From positions 1 through 26,277 of IMG/VR virus record IMGVR_UViG_3300025147_000037: a DNA stretch of 26,277 nucleotides. One strand, 5' to 3'. Below, in pieces: positions 13,807-21,691 of this stretch. The translations under genes were made by a program, and so were the position numbers. The notes below the pieces were generated by a model, which saw nothing but the letters and a program-made list of their open reading frames with translations, was not told the DNA's origin and searched no databases. The stretch comes from a virus. The number at the start of each line of letters is the position of its first letter. Positions within the stretch are counted from its first letter, which is position 1.

Positions 13807-14288
13807 GTGTTGGGATCCCCGAATGCGGACAAGCCGTTCAAGAGGCAGCGCTGAATGATCAGCTCGTACTTCTTGGTCAACGCGTCGGTGCCCTTCGAGC
13901 GGCTGTTGTCGATACCGGTGATCCGGCAGCCTTTGAGGGTGTCGGTGATAACCGCGGAAACGAGATCAACCGAGTAGGAGACCACGGCGTCAAAGTCGAT
14001 GGTCATGATCGGCGCATTGGTCACGCCCTGACCAGCCGCATAGTTAACCAACGCTTGGTTGAAATCGTTGGCATCCGACTCCAGCATTTCGAAATCGCCG
14101 GTACATTCGCCGTAGCCGACGGTGCGCCCCATGGACACGACCTGGTTGCCCTGGACGTTACCCGGCTGCTGAGTCGGCTTGTAGTTGATGCTCATCAGCA
14201 CGCCGCGCACCAGATCGATGCCGGCGAGCTGGAGCGATACGTTCTGAAAGGCGTACCGATTGCCGTTGATTTGCGTTTGTTGGGCCAC
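13803..14288 (-). CDS. tail tube protein
   Basis: The 161-residue product forms the inner tube of the contractile tail. It starts with GTG (GAGGT upstream) after the sheath gene, and its stop overlaps the chaperone start. The sequence is beta-rich, starting NRYAFQNVSLQLAGIDLVRG, with TGDFEMLESDANDFNQALVN in the middle and a strand near the end (KYELIIQRCLLNG). This matches the order sheath-tube-chaperone-tape measure in Mu (L-M-41-42). Size and strand layout fit tube proteins of the Mu gpM / T4 gp19 fold; residue-level identity cannot be shown without alignment. Confidence 0.75.
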   Translation of the reverse strand: MAQQTQINGNRYAFQNVSLQLAGIDLVRGVLMSINYKPTQQPGNVQGNQVVSMGRTVGYGECTGDFEMLESDANDFNQALVNYAAGQGVTNAPIMTIDFDAVVSYSVDLVSAVITDTLKGCRITGIDNSRSKGTDALTKKYELIIQRCLLNGLSAFGDPNT

Positions 14289-14296
14289 GTTTTACC

Positions 14297-16069
14297 TCAT
14301 ACCTGGACGGTCAAACCGACGTTGAAGGAGATGGTTCGCGCGTAGCCGAATGGCTGGACAACGCCGGTAATGATGAGATTTCCCGACGAGAGCAGGTTGT
14401 TCGTGCGGGTCACGATTACGTTAGTGGCGACCGCATCCTGAGGGTTGCTGTCGACGAGCGCAGTCGAGAGCGCCGAGTTAATCTTCTTCTCAATCTTGGA
14501 TGCCGACTTCTCAGTGATGCAGCCGGGCAATCCCGCGCGCGTGGTGGTTGGAATCTTGGTGTTGACCAGCTGCATGCCGTTGAGCCGGCACACCTGAGAA
14601 GCGCGGTCGACAACCCGGGCATTGGTCCACAGGTAGTAGTCCGAGGTCGCCAGCGTGCAGGTGTGCGCATCGGTCATGTAGAAACCCGACACGCCGGGAT
14701 ACTGGGACATGGTGGTCAGGCCGGCAGCGTCGAGAGCCTGCGTCGCGTACTCATTGCGGAACAGGTAGATCACGCCGGGAACGCCGCCTGCCGAAACATC
14801 GCCGATGTTGCGCGATGCCTCGAACTTGCTGGAGCGCATGGCCGCGGTGAATGCAGCCGAGCGGCGGAGGTTGAGGCCCGACAGCGGCTGATACAAAAGC
14901 GCATCGCCAGCGCCGCCGTTGACGTGAGGCGCCGAGACGCCCTGACGCGCGGTGATGACAACCGAGTCGGTGTCGGCCACGTCGACCGTGATGGAGCCCG
15001 CGTTGCCGCTAACGGTGCCCAGCGTCGGCACCTCGTTGATCACGCGGACATACACGCCGAGGCCATTCATCGTCGAGACGAACGCTTCAGCCGCAGCCGC
15101 CGCCGTTGCCCATGCCGCAACCGAGGCGTAGGTGTTGAACACCGTGACCATCGAGTAGATGGCCTGATTCAGGAACGTGGTTTGAAGCGCGGTGTATGCC
15201 GCCGTTAGGTCGGCCGGCGAGCTCGACGGACCAGCAGACTTGAACGTATAGGTATTGTCCGTGGTGAAGGTCGACGCGAAGGTCAGCACCAGGCCGGTGT
15301 ACGGAATCGCGTAGACGCCGCCTGCCGGGACCAACACGGCGCTGGAGTTGGTGCCGGCGCCCCTGAGGTTGGTCTCGCCGTTGTCGAGGCTGTAGACGAA
15401 CTGGGCAACGCCCAGAGCGCCCGCAGTCGGGATGGTGACCAACACCGAGTAGTCATCCACCGGCGATGCGGTGAAGGTCGGGACCGCGGGGCCAGCGCCC
15501 TGAGGATGGGCGACCACACCGAGGGTGGAGATCGTGTAGATATCCGGCGTGGCAACCGAGATATACGAGCCAGCGATGAAGACGATATTTACGTAGGTGC
15601 CGGGCAGGTTGTAGCCGGTCGAGGTCCAACCTGCGAGCGAGGTGACCGGGGCAGAGGTGACAGCGGGCAAGGTCGCGGTTGCGCCCAGCGTGAACGTGAA
15701 CGCCGCGGTACCAATGGCGCCAGCGGTGGTGCACGTGACCGTGACCGAACGGTGTGGCGCGATGGTGACAGCGACAGTACCAGCGCCGGTACCGGTCTTG
15801 GTCACAGCGCCAACGCCGCCACGCTGCGAAGTAGCAACGGGCATAAACATGGTCGGGCCGCCCGCGTAGGTCATGCCGAAGCCGCCACCCTCGACGAGCT
15901 TCCCCGCGTCGAAGTTCTGCAGCATGGTGGTGCTGTCAGAGAACGTGTAGAGCGTATTCGGAATGCCGAGCGTACAGGCGCCGATATACAGCATGAGCTG
16001 GGTGTTGCCGCCCGGCTGAAGGTTGAGGTTACCGTCGAGAACGTTGATCGTAAGACCGGGATTGGCCAT
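14297..16069 (-). CDS. contractile tail sheath protein (DUF2586/Mu-type) with two inserted beta repeats
   Basis: This 590-residue protein is the contracting sheath. The N-terminal 90 residues start NPGLTINVLDGNLNLQPGG, as in sheath proteins that open with a strand and a loop. The C-terminal 300 residues contain the conserved part: FVSTMNGLGVYVRVINEV, DTDSVVITARQGVSAPHVNG, LRRSAAFTAAMRSSKFEASR, DYYLWTNARVVDRASQVC and a final IKK-type helix with the last strand ARTISFNVGLTVQV. Between them (about 95-282) lie two copies of an 85-residue Ig-like domain likely exposed on the outside. The start ATG has AGGAG four bases upstream. Confidence 0.85.
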   Translation of the reverse strand: MANPGLTINVLDGNLNLQPGGNTQLMLYIGACTLGIPNTLYTFSDSTTMLQNFDAGKLVEGGGFGMTYAGGPTMFMPVATSQRGGVGAVTKTGTGAGTVAVTIAPHRSVTVTCTTAGAIGTAAFTFTLGATATLPAVTSAPVTSLAGWTSTGYNLPGTYVNIVFIAGSYISVATPDIYTISTLGVVAHPQGAGPAVPTFTASPVDDYSVLVTIPTAGALGVAQFVYSLDNGETNLRGAGTNSSAVLVPAGGVYAIPYTGLVLTFASTFTTDNTYTFKSAGPSSSPADLTAAYTALQTTFLNQAIYSMVTVFNTYASVAAWATAAAAAEAFVSTMNGLGVYVRVINEVPTLGTVSGNAGSITVDVADTDSVVITARQGVSAPHVNGGAGDALLYQPLSGLNLRRSAAFTAAMRSSKFEASRNIGDVSAGGVPGVIYLFRNEYATQALDAAGLTTMSQYPGVSGFYMTDAHTCTLATSDYYLWTNARVVDRASQVCRLNGMQLVNTKIPTTTRAGLPGCITEKSASKIEKKINSALSTALVDSNPQDAVATNVIVTRTNNLLSSGNLIITGVVQPFGYARTISFNVGLTVQV

Positions 16070-16076
16070 GGGGCTC

Positions 16077-16580
16077 CTAGATCGTTTCCGTGTGGGTCAC
16101 GCTGGTGACCGTGGCTTCAACAGGCGTGACATCGGGGATACCGATATCCACAGCGACGTTGAGAACGTACGTGCGGCCGTAGCGAGAGACCGCACCCAAC
16201 ATCTGCAGCCACCGACCTGATACCGGCCTGAAATAGAGACCTGTTGCCGCCTGTGCCTTCAGAGCTTGCAGCACCCAGGAGCGCAGATTCTCGACCGCCT
16301 CGTAGTGGTCGGCAGCGACGGCGCCGTCAATGAGCGACGAATTGACCAGTTGCATATCAATCGTGGCGCGAACCATCCAAATATCCTCGATATTCGGATC
16401 CATTCCCTTGGAGTATCCAGGCTCGTCGTATACGCCGCCGACCGGGATAATGCAGAGGTACGGCCGGCCGTCTTCCGCTGCCTGTACAGACTCTTCGCCG
16501 AGCGAGATTTTGACGTTATTCGCTGCCAAGATGAGGTCGGCAGAGAGGGTGTTATAGAGAGTCTTAATCGCCCCGGCCAT
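16077..16580 (-). CDS. neck / tail terminator protein (Mu gp37, DUF1834-like position)
   Basis: The ATG overlaps the preceding stop (TAATG), so the frame extending to 16637 is a read-through of the upstream gene and is not used. The 167-residue product has an N-terminal helix (AGAIKTLYNTLSADLILAAN), a strand block (RPYLCIIPVGGVYDEPG, DIWMVRATIDMQLV) and YEAVENLRSWVLQALKAQA followed by C-terminal strands (RTYVLNVAVDIGIP). This alpha/beta order and the position just before the sheath gene match tail-terminator proteins of the Mu gp37 type, which cap the tail tube and join it to the head. Confidence 0.65.
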   Translation of the reverse strand: MAGAIKTLYNTLSADLILAANNVKISLGEESVQAAEDGRPYLCIIPVGGVYDEPGYSKGMDPNIEDIWMVRATIDMQLVNSSLIDGAVAADHYEAVENLRSWVLQALKAQAATGLYFRPVSGRWLQMLGAVSRYGRTYVLNVAVDIGIPDVTPVEATVTSVTHTETI

Positions 16581-16981
16581 TACTTGAGCGCCTCGAGAAT
16601 GTGGTTCTTGGCCGCTTCGTCGAACGCTGCGCGCCACGTCGACGGCAACGCGCCAGAGACGGGAACCATCGGCCGTCCCGGCATGTTTTGAGTGCCGTAG
16701 TTCTGATACACGGCATAAAAGCGGCTATTGGCGATGGAAAATCCGGCTGCATCGGCGCGCCGAATGCCCCAGCCGTTTCGCATGGCGCCAGTAGCCTTAG
16801 AGGGAGGGCGCTTTAGATCTGCCCATGGACTGCCGCCAGGCGCGCTACGCACATCGCTCGAGGCCTGCGCTAGCGCAACTGCACGTTGAGCCAGGTCGCG
16901 AGCAAGACCCGCACGCCAGTCTGGAGTACCTAGGATATCAAGCCGCCGCACTAGGTCGGCAACGCGCCCGGTGCCGCTCAC
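16580..16981 (-). CDS. HK97 gp10 / virion-morphogenesis-like neck protein
   Basis: The GTG start overlaps the DUF1320 gene's stop (GTGA). The 133-residue product has an N-terminal helix (ADLVRRLDILGTPDWRAGLA), a long basic middle, and the signature RFYAVYQNYGTQNMPGRPMVPV. In the gp10/gpG/gpS family this 'Y..G....PaRPf' turn is the most conserved part. The short C-terminal helix AAFDEAAKNHILEALK completes the fold. It should sit at the head-tail joint, consistent with its place between DUF1320 and the terminator protein. Confidence 0.75.
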   Translation of the reverse strand: MSGTGRVADLVRRLDILGTPDWRAGLARDLAQRAVALAQASSDVRSAPGGSPWADLKRPPSKATGAMRNGWGIRRADAAGFSIANSRFYAVYQNYGTQNMPGRPMVPVSGALPSTWRAAFDEAAKNHILEALK

Positions 16982-17478
16982 AAATTGCCGTTCCCGGAGT
17001 CAGATCCCCAGCCGCCTGGAGCGCCGCGATTGGTCCAGCCGCGAACGGCCGAGGTGACAATCTGAAAATCGGGCGACGTGGTATTGACAGAGCCGTCGCC
17101 ACCATCAGCAGATGGCGTTGAGGAGTCGATCAGCGAGGCTGGCTCCTGCGTGCCCTTGGAGACTTGCTCCAGCCACAGCAGCGTGTCTTGTGCGCGGGCC
17201 CGGATGTTCTGATCCACGCCGGGTTGCTGGCCAAAGCCACGCGTGACCAGGAGGTCATACGAGGCTAGGACGCAGCAGGCGCGGACTAGGTCTTGGTCCC
17301 ACTGGACAAGTGGGAGTTGGTATCGAGAGGCGAGATACGAGTCAATAACCGCGCTGCACGCCGACAATGCAGCCTGCTTTGTTGGCAAGGTGATTGTCGA
17401 CGTGACCGTACCAACGAGTCCATAGTTCTGGAGATCGTTGGCATCGGCGTAAACGACGCGGTTGATTACTGCGGGCAC
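16978..17478 (-). CDS. DUF1320 head-tail connector (Mu gp36-like)
   Basis: A 166-residue protein starting with GTG immediately after the previous TAA. Family features are clear: an N-terminal segment with YADANDLQNYG, the helix QAALSACSAVIDSYLASRYQLPL (shown here in parts: AVIDSYLASRYQLP), then LVRACCVLASYDLL and GVDQNIRARAQDTLLWLEQV. Mu gp36 and related connector proteins stand between portal and tail. The C-terminal 50 residues are Ser/Gly/Asn-rich and probably flexible. In Mu the gene also directly follows the capsid gene. Confidence 0.85.
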   Translation of the reverse strand: MPAVINRVVYADANDLQNYGLVGTVTSTITLPTKQAALSACSAVIDSYLASRYQLPLVQWDQDLVRACCVLASYDLLVTRGFGQQPGVDQNIRARAQDTLLWLEQVSKGTQEPASLIDSSTPSADGGDGSVNTTSPDFQIVTSAVRGWTNRGAPGGWGSDSGNGNL

Positions 17479-17682
17479 TTACTTGCTCTTTGGCTTTTCG
17501 ACGGCAGGGGTTGCCGACATGCCATTGACGGTGATATCGCCGGCGTCAATACGCGCTTGGCACTCAGGAAGCTGCGAAGCGTAGATATCGATTTCCAGCG
17601 CGCGCCCTTCGGCGCACAACAGGCCGCCGAAGAGTGCCGCACCGTCACGAAGACAGAGCAGCGAGATGTGACGAATCTCCAC
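17479..17682 (-). CDS. hypothetical 67-aa protein between capsid and connector genes
   Basis: The GTG start overlaps the capsid gene's TAG (TAGTG). The product begins MEIRHISLLCLRDGAALFGG, contains a short strand (ALEIDIYASQLPEC) and ends in a Lys/Pro tail. Mu has a small gene (gp35) at the same place with unknown function, so a minor head role is plausible by position. Nothing else can be said. Confidence 0.6.
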   Translation of the reverse strand: MEIRHISLLCLRDGAALFGGLLCAEGRALEIDIYASQLPECQARIDAGDITVNGMSATPAVEKPKSK

Positions 17683-18629
17683 TAGCTGTTACCGCGGAGA
17701 ACGGTCTGCCAGAGGCCGTAGGTCGCAACGCCACGGGCGCGGATGCCCATCTGGTAAACGTCGCGCTCGAACACTGCCGGGTCAGTCGGCGAGGTCCGCT
17801 GCACCATCTGCGGCGCCTCACGGAGCTGCCACACAATGCCGCGAACGGGCATCGAGACATCGAACAAGTACCAGGCGGTTGCGCTGGTGATATACGGGTT
17901 AACGATCAGCTGCGCCGCGCCCATGAACGTGTTGCTAGACGGAGCGTTGGGAGCAGCGAGACCGTACGCGGTACCAGGAGAGAAGAAGTTGGCGCTTACC
18001 AAATCGCGTGCCGGCTTCTCTAGAACTGGGCCAACCATCAACACCGGCAGCGCGCCACCGGCGAAGGCGCCAAGGGGCGCGTTGTCACGGCCGACGAGCG
18101 CCTTGCCCGCAGCAAGAACGGTCGCGAAGTTCGCGCCGGTCAGGGGCAGGGCGTTGGTGTTGGACTGGAGCAACGCCGAGGTTTCGCCCGAGGGATCGAT
18201 CGGGTGAGACGCCGAGAAGAACGGCAACCCGTCGTAACAGATCGAGCCAGCCGCGCCGCCAGCGACCAGGGCCGCAGTGACGAGCTGGTCAGGCCAGATA
18301 GCCGCAGAGCGACCAAGCATCGCAGCAGCGGGGCTGTACAGGCCGTACTGATCGTCCTCGATCTTGGCGCGCGGGATTTCCAGCGTGCGCTCATAAAGGA
18401 GGTTGGTCGCGACCATGGAGCGGGCCACAACGTTCGCTACCTGGCGATCGCCCAACCACAGGCGAAGCGTCGGAACGAAGTCCATCCACGCGTAGACATT
18501 CGTCTCGGTGTTGGAGGCGACCGTCATCGAAAACTTCTCGTAGAAGGTCGGGGCGGCCATGAGACCGCCCTGGAAATCCTTACGGACGTTCTGGAACAGA
18601 AGGGCAAGATTTGACGGCGTGAGATCCAT
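17682..18629 (-). CDS. major capsid protein (Mu gpT-like)
   Basis: The 315-residue product forms the icosahedral shell. It opens with DLTPSNLALLFQNVRKDFQ, the conserved N-terminus of Mu gpT-type capsids (helical N-arm). Also typical are TEVYAW-like residues at 43-49 (ETNVYAWMDF), RLWLGDRQVANVVARS and YERTLEIPRAKIEDDQYGLY, then YDGLPFFSASHPID, and the final segment RTSPTDPAVFERDVYQMGIR with RGVATYGLWQ. The start ATG has GGAG eight bases upstream. It is preceded by a 72-base gap with a hairpin (18651-18673), which may tune its dosage. Confidence 0.9.
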   Translation of the reverse strand: MDLTPSNLALLFQNVRKDFQGGLMAAPTFYEKFSMTVASNTETNVYAWMDFVPTLRLWLGDRQVANVVARSMVATNLLYERTLEIPRAKIEDDQYGLYSPAAAMLGRSAAIWPDQLVTAALVAGGAAGSICYDGLPFFSASHPIDPSGETSALLQSNTNALPLTGANFATVLAAGKALVGRDNAPLGAFAGGALPVLMVGPVLEKPARDLVSANFFSPGTAYGLAAPNAPSSNTFMGAAQLIVNPYITSATAWYLFDVSMPVRGIVWQLREAPQMVQRTSPTDPAVFERDVYQMGIRARGVATYGLWQTVLRGNS

Positions 18630-18650
18630 TTATCGTCTCCAGCCCTCTCG

Positions 18651-18673
18651 CAAAACCCCGTCGGTGGACGGGG
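18651..18673 (-). terminator. intrinsic-terminator-like hairpin / attenuator before the capsid gene
   Basis: On the - strand CCCCGTC pairs with GACGGGG around a CACC loop, followed directly by TTTTG. An outer AGCCCT/AGGGCT pair can extend the structure. Seven GC-rich pairs plus four Ts is a modest terminator. It lies 21 bases upstream of the major capsid start, in an operon that must be read through, so attenuation or mRNA stabilisation is more likely than full termination. Confidence 0.6.
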
Positions 18674-18701
18674 GCTTACGACAGGGCTCGAAAGTGCTGC
18701 G

Positions 18702-19163
18702 TTAAACTCCAGTAATCGAGTAATTGCCGACGCGCACAATCGGAAGACCAGTCGCCGCATCAAAGCCACGGAACTGACCGAGAGCAGAACGGGTCGAGGT
18801 GTTCGAGGTTTTGCGCATAGTCTGGTCGTCCTCGGCAAACACGCCGATGCCGATGTCGGTCTGGAGCACCGGATCGCCGCCGAGGTTGGCAAAGGTGAAG
18901 TCGCCCGCCTGAACGTCGACGTTGAACGTGCCCGAAGCGGCAGCGCCAGCAACGATGGTCTTAAGCGCAACGCCCCAGATCTTGAGACCCGTTGCAGCAA
19001 GACCGGCACCGGAGATCGCAAACCCGGTAGCGTCGGTGGCAACGATTCCGCCCTTAAAAATAGTCTGGCCGGTCTTAACCAGGAGGTTGACTAGAGCGGG
19101 AACGCCAGTAGCCGGATTCGGCCCCGAGCGCGGGATAGAGCGTTCTGCAGCGAGGATGGCCAT
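18702..19163 (-). CDS. capsid decoration / cement protein
   Basis: A 153-residue beta-rich protein starting at an ATG with GGAAGGGG nine bases upstream. The pattern TIFKGGIVATDATGFAISG (start of a small beta barrel) with the flanking PATGVPALVNLLVKTGQT is typical of small head decoration proteins (DUF2190-like or Mu-type gp31/cement proteins) that stabilise the shell. GTFNVDVQAGDFTFANLGGD and LPIVRVGNYSITGV are further strands. Its location between the protease/scaffold gene and the capsid gene fits. An alternative reading as a minor structural protein is possible. Confidence 0.7.
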   Translation of the reverse strand: MAILAAERSIPRSGPNPATGVPALVNLLVKTGQTIFKGGIVATDATGFAISGAGLAATGLKIWGVALKTIVAGAAASGTFNVDVQAGDFTFANLGGDPVLQTDIGIGVFAEDDQTMRKTSNTSTRSALGQFRGFDAATGLPIVRVGNYSITGV

Positions 19164-19166
19164 GAC

Positions 19167-19769
19167 TTAGATCCCCTTCCGGATTTGCTCAGCGCGGATG
19201 TTCGCGGCCGAGACCTCTTCGAGGCGCTTGGCAACGGAGTCAGCGACGGAGACACGCGACCCGTCCGGCCCTTCGATGGTGCCGGTCCAAGACGCATTGG
19301 CGCGCGCGAAGACGGTAGCGATGCGAACCTCGTCAGCGCTGTACTGACCGGGAGCCGAGGCCTCGCGAATTTCAGTCTTCACCGAGGTGTCGACCAGCGC
19401 AGGAGCCGCGTCGAGGAACGAACGCAGCTGGAGCGCGCCGTCCTCTTTGCCACGAAGGGATTTGATCCACTCGGAGGCAGCGAGGGCAGGAGACAGCTTC
19501 TTGGCGTCGGAGCCAGCTTTGACAAGCGCGTCAAACTCAAGGGCGCGCTTCTCAGCGTTGGAAGCGGCGACCTGAGCGGTCAGGGCGACAACCTGGTCAT
19601 GCGATGCAGCCTGAGCGCGGATGACGCCCATAGCTTCAGCGAGGCTGGATTTACCGGTGATGCTGTACACCTCGCGTCGGAGATCAGCGAGCTTCGCGGC
19701 CTCCAACACGGCGGCGCTTTCGTCGAGATCGGCATTGAGGCCGAGCGCGACCAGAACGGTCTTGGACAT
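19167..19769 (-). CDS. scaffold protein from an internal start (Mu gpZ-like), 200 aa
   Basis: The ATG at 19769 lies in frame inside the protease gene and is preceded by GAGGAG nine bases upstream. The product begins MSKTVLVALGLNADLDESAA and is helical, with a coiled coil in the middle (SHDQVVALTAQVAASNAEKR) and a C-terminal capsid-binding-type tail (NIRAEQIRKGI). In Mu the scaffold gpZ is made from the same kind of internal start in gene I. The nested start is predicted from this site and that precedent. Confidence 0.65.
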   Translation of the reverse strand: MSKTVLVALGLNADLDESAAVLEAAKLADLRREVYSITGKSSLAEAMGVIRAQAASHDQVVALTAQVAASNAEKRALEFDALVKAGSDAKKLSPALAASEWIKSLRGKEDGALQLRSFLDAAPALVDTSVKTEIREASAPGQYSADEVRIATVFARANASWTGTIEGPDGSRVSVADSVAKRLEEVSAANIRAEQIRKGI

Positions 19770-20270
19770 GGTTACGATCTCCTCGCCGTCGCCGGCATGG
19801 GTGATGGATGCCGCGACGAGCGGCTGAAGCTGATTAGCTGCGGGGTTATTGGTGAGGCCGAAATTGATAACCGACATGACTCGGTTGGTCTTGGGATCGA
19901 CGCGGCAGGCGATAGAGAAGAATCGGTATTCACCGTCGGTAATCATCTTCGCAGCGCGGTCAGTCCAGGCGATGTTGCCAGCAACTAGGTCGCCGTTACG
20001 AAGCTCGGGGATCCACTTCTTCGCAGAGGCCGGCGCAACGATGGGCGGGTGCACGAGCGATTGGTGCTCGTAATCGGCCATGAGCTGAATGCCGCGCTTC
20101 TGATACGTAGCCATCACCGACGTAGCGGCAGCGGCGTCAAACAGTAGATCGCCGCCCTCGCAGGGATTCAACCCTGACTTGAGTAGGACGAACTCAGACG
20201 GCGCGGCCGAGCCAGATAGCTCAACTACACAGCGCCGCTCGATTGTCCCCACAGGGGCAGACTGCGGCAT
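19167..20270 (-). CDS. head maturation protease with C-terminal scaffold region (Mu gpI-like)
   Basis: The 367-residue protein combines a protease (about 1-165) and a scaffold (about 168-367). In the protease part, GIQLMADYEHQS (the DYEHQ motif conserved in Mu gpI-like proteins), FFSIACRVDPKT and INFGLTNNPA are visible; in family members the NNPA segment is the end of the domain. The protease is expected to cleave scaffold and capsid arms during head maturation. The start at 20270 has no good ribosome site; no better one lies downstream before the protease core. Order portal-protease/scaffold-cement-capsid agrees with Mu. Confidence 0.8.
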   Translation of the reverse strand: MPQSAPVGTIERRCVVELSGSAAPSEFVLLKSGLNPCEGGDLLFDAAAATSVMATYQKRGIQLMADYEHQSLVHPPIVAPASAKKWIPELRNGDLVAGNIAWTDRAAKMITDGEYRFFSIACRVDPKTNRVMSVINFGLTNNPAANQLQPLVAASITHAGDGEEIVTMSKTVLVALGLNADLDESAAVLEAAKLADLRREVYSITGKSSLAEAMGVIRAQAASHDQVVALTAQVAASNAEKRALEFDALVKAGSDAKKLSPALAASEWIKSLRGKEDGALQLRSFLDAAPALVDTSVKTEIREASAPGQYSADEVRIATVFARANASWTGTIEGPDGSRVSVADSVAKRLEEVSAANIRAEQIRKGI

Positions 20271-20318
20271 GCGGCAAATCAGGGGGTGTTTGGTCTGTTG
20301 CAGTGCAGCAAACGGGGC

Positions 20319-21626
20319 TTAGACTGGCGCCTGCTTTTCGTCGCTGCCATCTACCTCGGCATCCTGAGCGGGCATCATAGCGGCCTGCGCCTCCAGCTGC
20401 GCCTGCGCCTCGGCCTTCTTATCCTCGAGCAGTTGGGCATGCTCTGCCTCGGTCAGCATCGGGTATCCGGCCTGGGTCAAGATCTCGCGGGTATCCACTC
20501 CGAAAATCTCACACTTGGCTAGACCGTCGCCTAGCATGTTCAACTCCGTCGCGTGCAGCAAGCCGTCCTTAGGAGGTTCGACCTCGTACACAATCGAGCA
20601 GCAATTGCCCGCGCCGTAATTGAAGTCCGACCATGGGGTCATCATCTCGATGCTCAGATCTTCGATACAGCCCGCGACCCACTTCTTGATATCACCGCGC
20701 ACGGCATCGCCTGGGTTGGCCTTGCTCGAGAGCCCGCCTTGCCCTGTAGTGGACATGGACTGGCCCAACACGCGGACTGCGATGTCCTCGTTGAGCGACG
20801 ACACATAGGCGCCAAACTGCTCTTGGGCGTTATTCATGGCCTCGATCAGCTCGACGCCCCATTTGTTGCCGTCGACACCCTGGGGAGCGACCACCACCGA
20901 CTCAGATCCGAGGTTGGCGAGGGCGCTTTTAAACTGCTTCTTTTCGACGAGATCGGCTTCAGTCGGCGCGATTCCGAGCACAATCGGCTGGCCCAGGCGC
21001 TCACTGTGGCGCGCGCGGTCCATCGAGGCCCACTGACGCATGAGATACGGCATCGCCAGCGACCGCATGTAGCCGTTGAGGCGAGCGTATTTGCGGCCAT
21101 AGGGCGTAAACAGGATCCAGTTCGGATCGCCGGGCAGGATGGGGATCATGTTATCGCTCTGCCCCTCCTGCGCCGCCAGCCTGAGGTAGTAGATATCCTC
21201 AGCCAGTGAGTACCAGAGCGCCGACGGGTGCCACGTCTTGATCGTGAAATCCCAGCCGTTCCACTCACGACGTGCGAGACCAACGCCGATACCAAAGCCC
21301 CACGACAAGAGCGAGATCATCTCGGGCATGGGTGCCATTTCGGCCCATAGGTCGGTCGCGTCGTCGCTGACCTTCGTGGCCTTGGCTACGTCGCGGTGCG
21401 GCTCCATATGCCACGGCGCCCCCAGAACACTCTTGAGGAACACGTCCCACACGGCGGCAATGCGATCGTCGCGGAGCATCTGCGACCACAGCAAAGCACC
21501 GTCGGAGAACTGGCCGTTTTCGACATCGGCCAGGATGCCGGTAACCGATTGGACCCTGGACCACTGGGTGAATACCGGGAGGATCAGTTCTTTGAATGCA
21601 TCGGGGTTGCGCTTGATACCGGGCAT
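20319..21626 (-). CDS. portal protein (DUF935, Mu gp29-like)
   Basis: The ATG at 21626 has GGAG six bases upstream and is preferred to a TTG at 21650. The 435-residue product forms the DNA entry channel. Features of DUF935 portals are present: DGALLWSQMLRDDRIAAVWD and SVLGAPWHMEP near the start, FGIGVGLARREWNGWDF in the middle, LFTPYGRKYARLNGYMRSL, then MDRARHSERLGQPIVLGIAP and later VRVLGQSMSTTGQGGLSSKAN with GDIKKWVAGCIEDL. The C-terminal 50 residues are a Glu/Ala/Gln coiled coil (LLEDKKAEAQAQLEAQAAM). In 20271-20318, before the next gene, nothing is identified. Confidence 0.9.
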   Translation of the reverse strand: MPGIKRNPDAFKELILPVFTQWSRVQSVTGILADVENGQFSDGALLWSQMLRDDRIAAVWDVFLKSVLGAPWHMEPHRDVAKATKVSDDATDLWAEMAPMPEMISLLSWGFGIGVGLARREWNGWDFTIKTWHPSALWYSLAEDIYYLRLAAQEGQSDNMIPILPGDPNWILFTPYGRKYARLNGYMRSLAMPYLMRQWASMDRARHSERLGQPIVLGIAPTEADLVEKKQFKSALANLGSESVVVAPQGVDGNKWGVELIEAMNNAQEQFGAYVSSLNEDIAVRVLGQSMSTTGQGGLSSKANPGDAVRGDIKKWVAGCIEDLSIEMMTPWSDFNYGAGNCCSIVYEVEPPKDGLLHATELNMLGDGLAKCEIFGVDTREILTQAGYPMLTEAEHAQLLEDKKAEAQAQLEAQAAMMPAQDAEVDGSDEKQAPV

Positions 21627-21637
21627 GGGCGTCTCCA

Positions 21638-21676
21638 GCGCTCCCGGCAACGTCCTCAGCGAGGGCGCTCCCGGCA
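21638..21676. repeat. 12-bp direct repeat in the portal leader
   Basis: GCGCTCCCGGCA occurs at 21638-21649 and again at 21665-21676, a 27-base spacing, in the gap between terminase and portal genes. It may be a local duplication; no binding protein is known. Confidence 0.5.
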
Positions 21677-21691
21677 GTGCAGGCGAGGGGT

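Noticed and set aside
15506-16108. 200-aa + strand frame
   Set aside because: Antisense to the sheath gene, Arg/Gly/Asp-rich with no pattern.
19185-19988. 267-aa open frame on the + strand
   Set aside because: It lies antisense to the well-supported protease/scaffold gene and its sequence has no domain-like pattern; GC-rich shadow frame.
20271-20318. Short inverted stretches (GTTTG/CAAAC, TGCAGTGCA) before the protease gene
   Set aside because: Stems are only five bases or imperfect; no sign of a functional site.
20553-21209. 218-aa + strand open frame
   Set aside because: Antisense to the portal gene with all portal motifs intact on the other strand.
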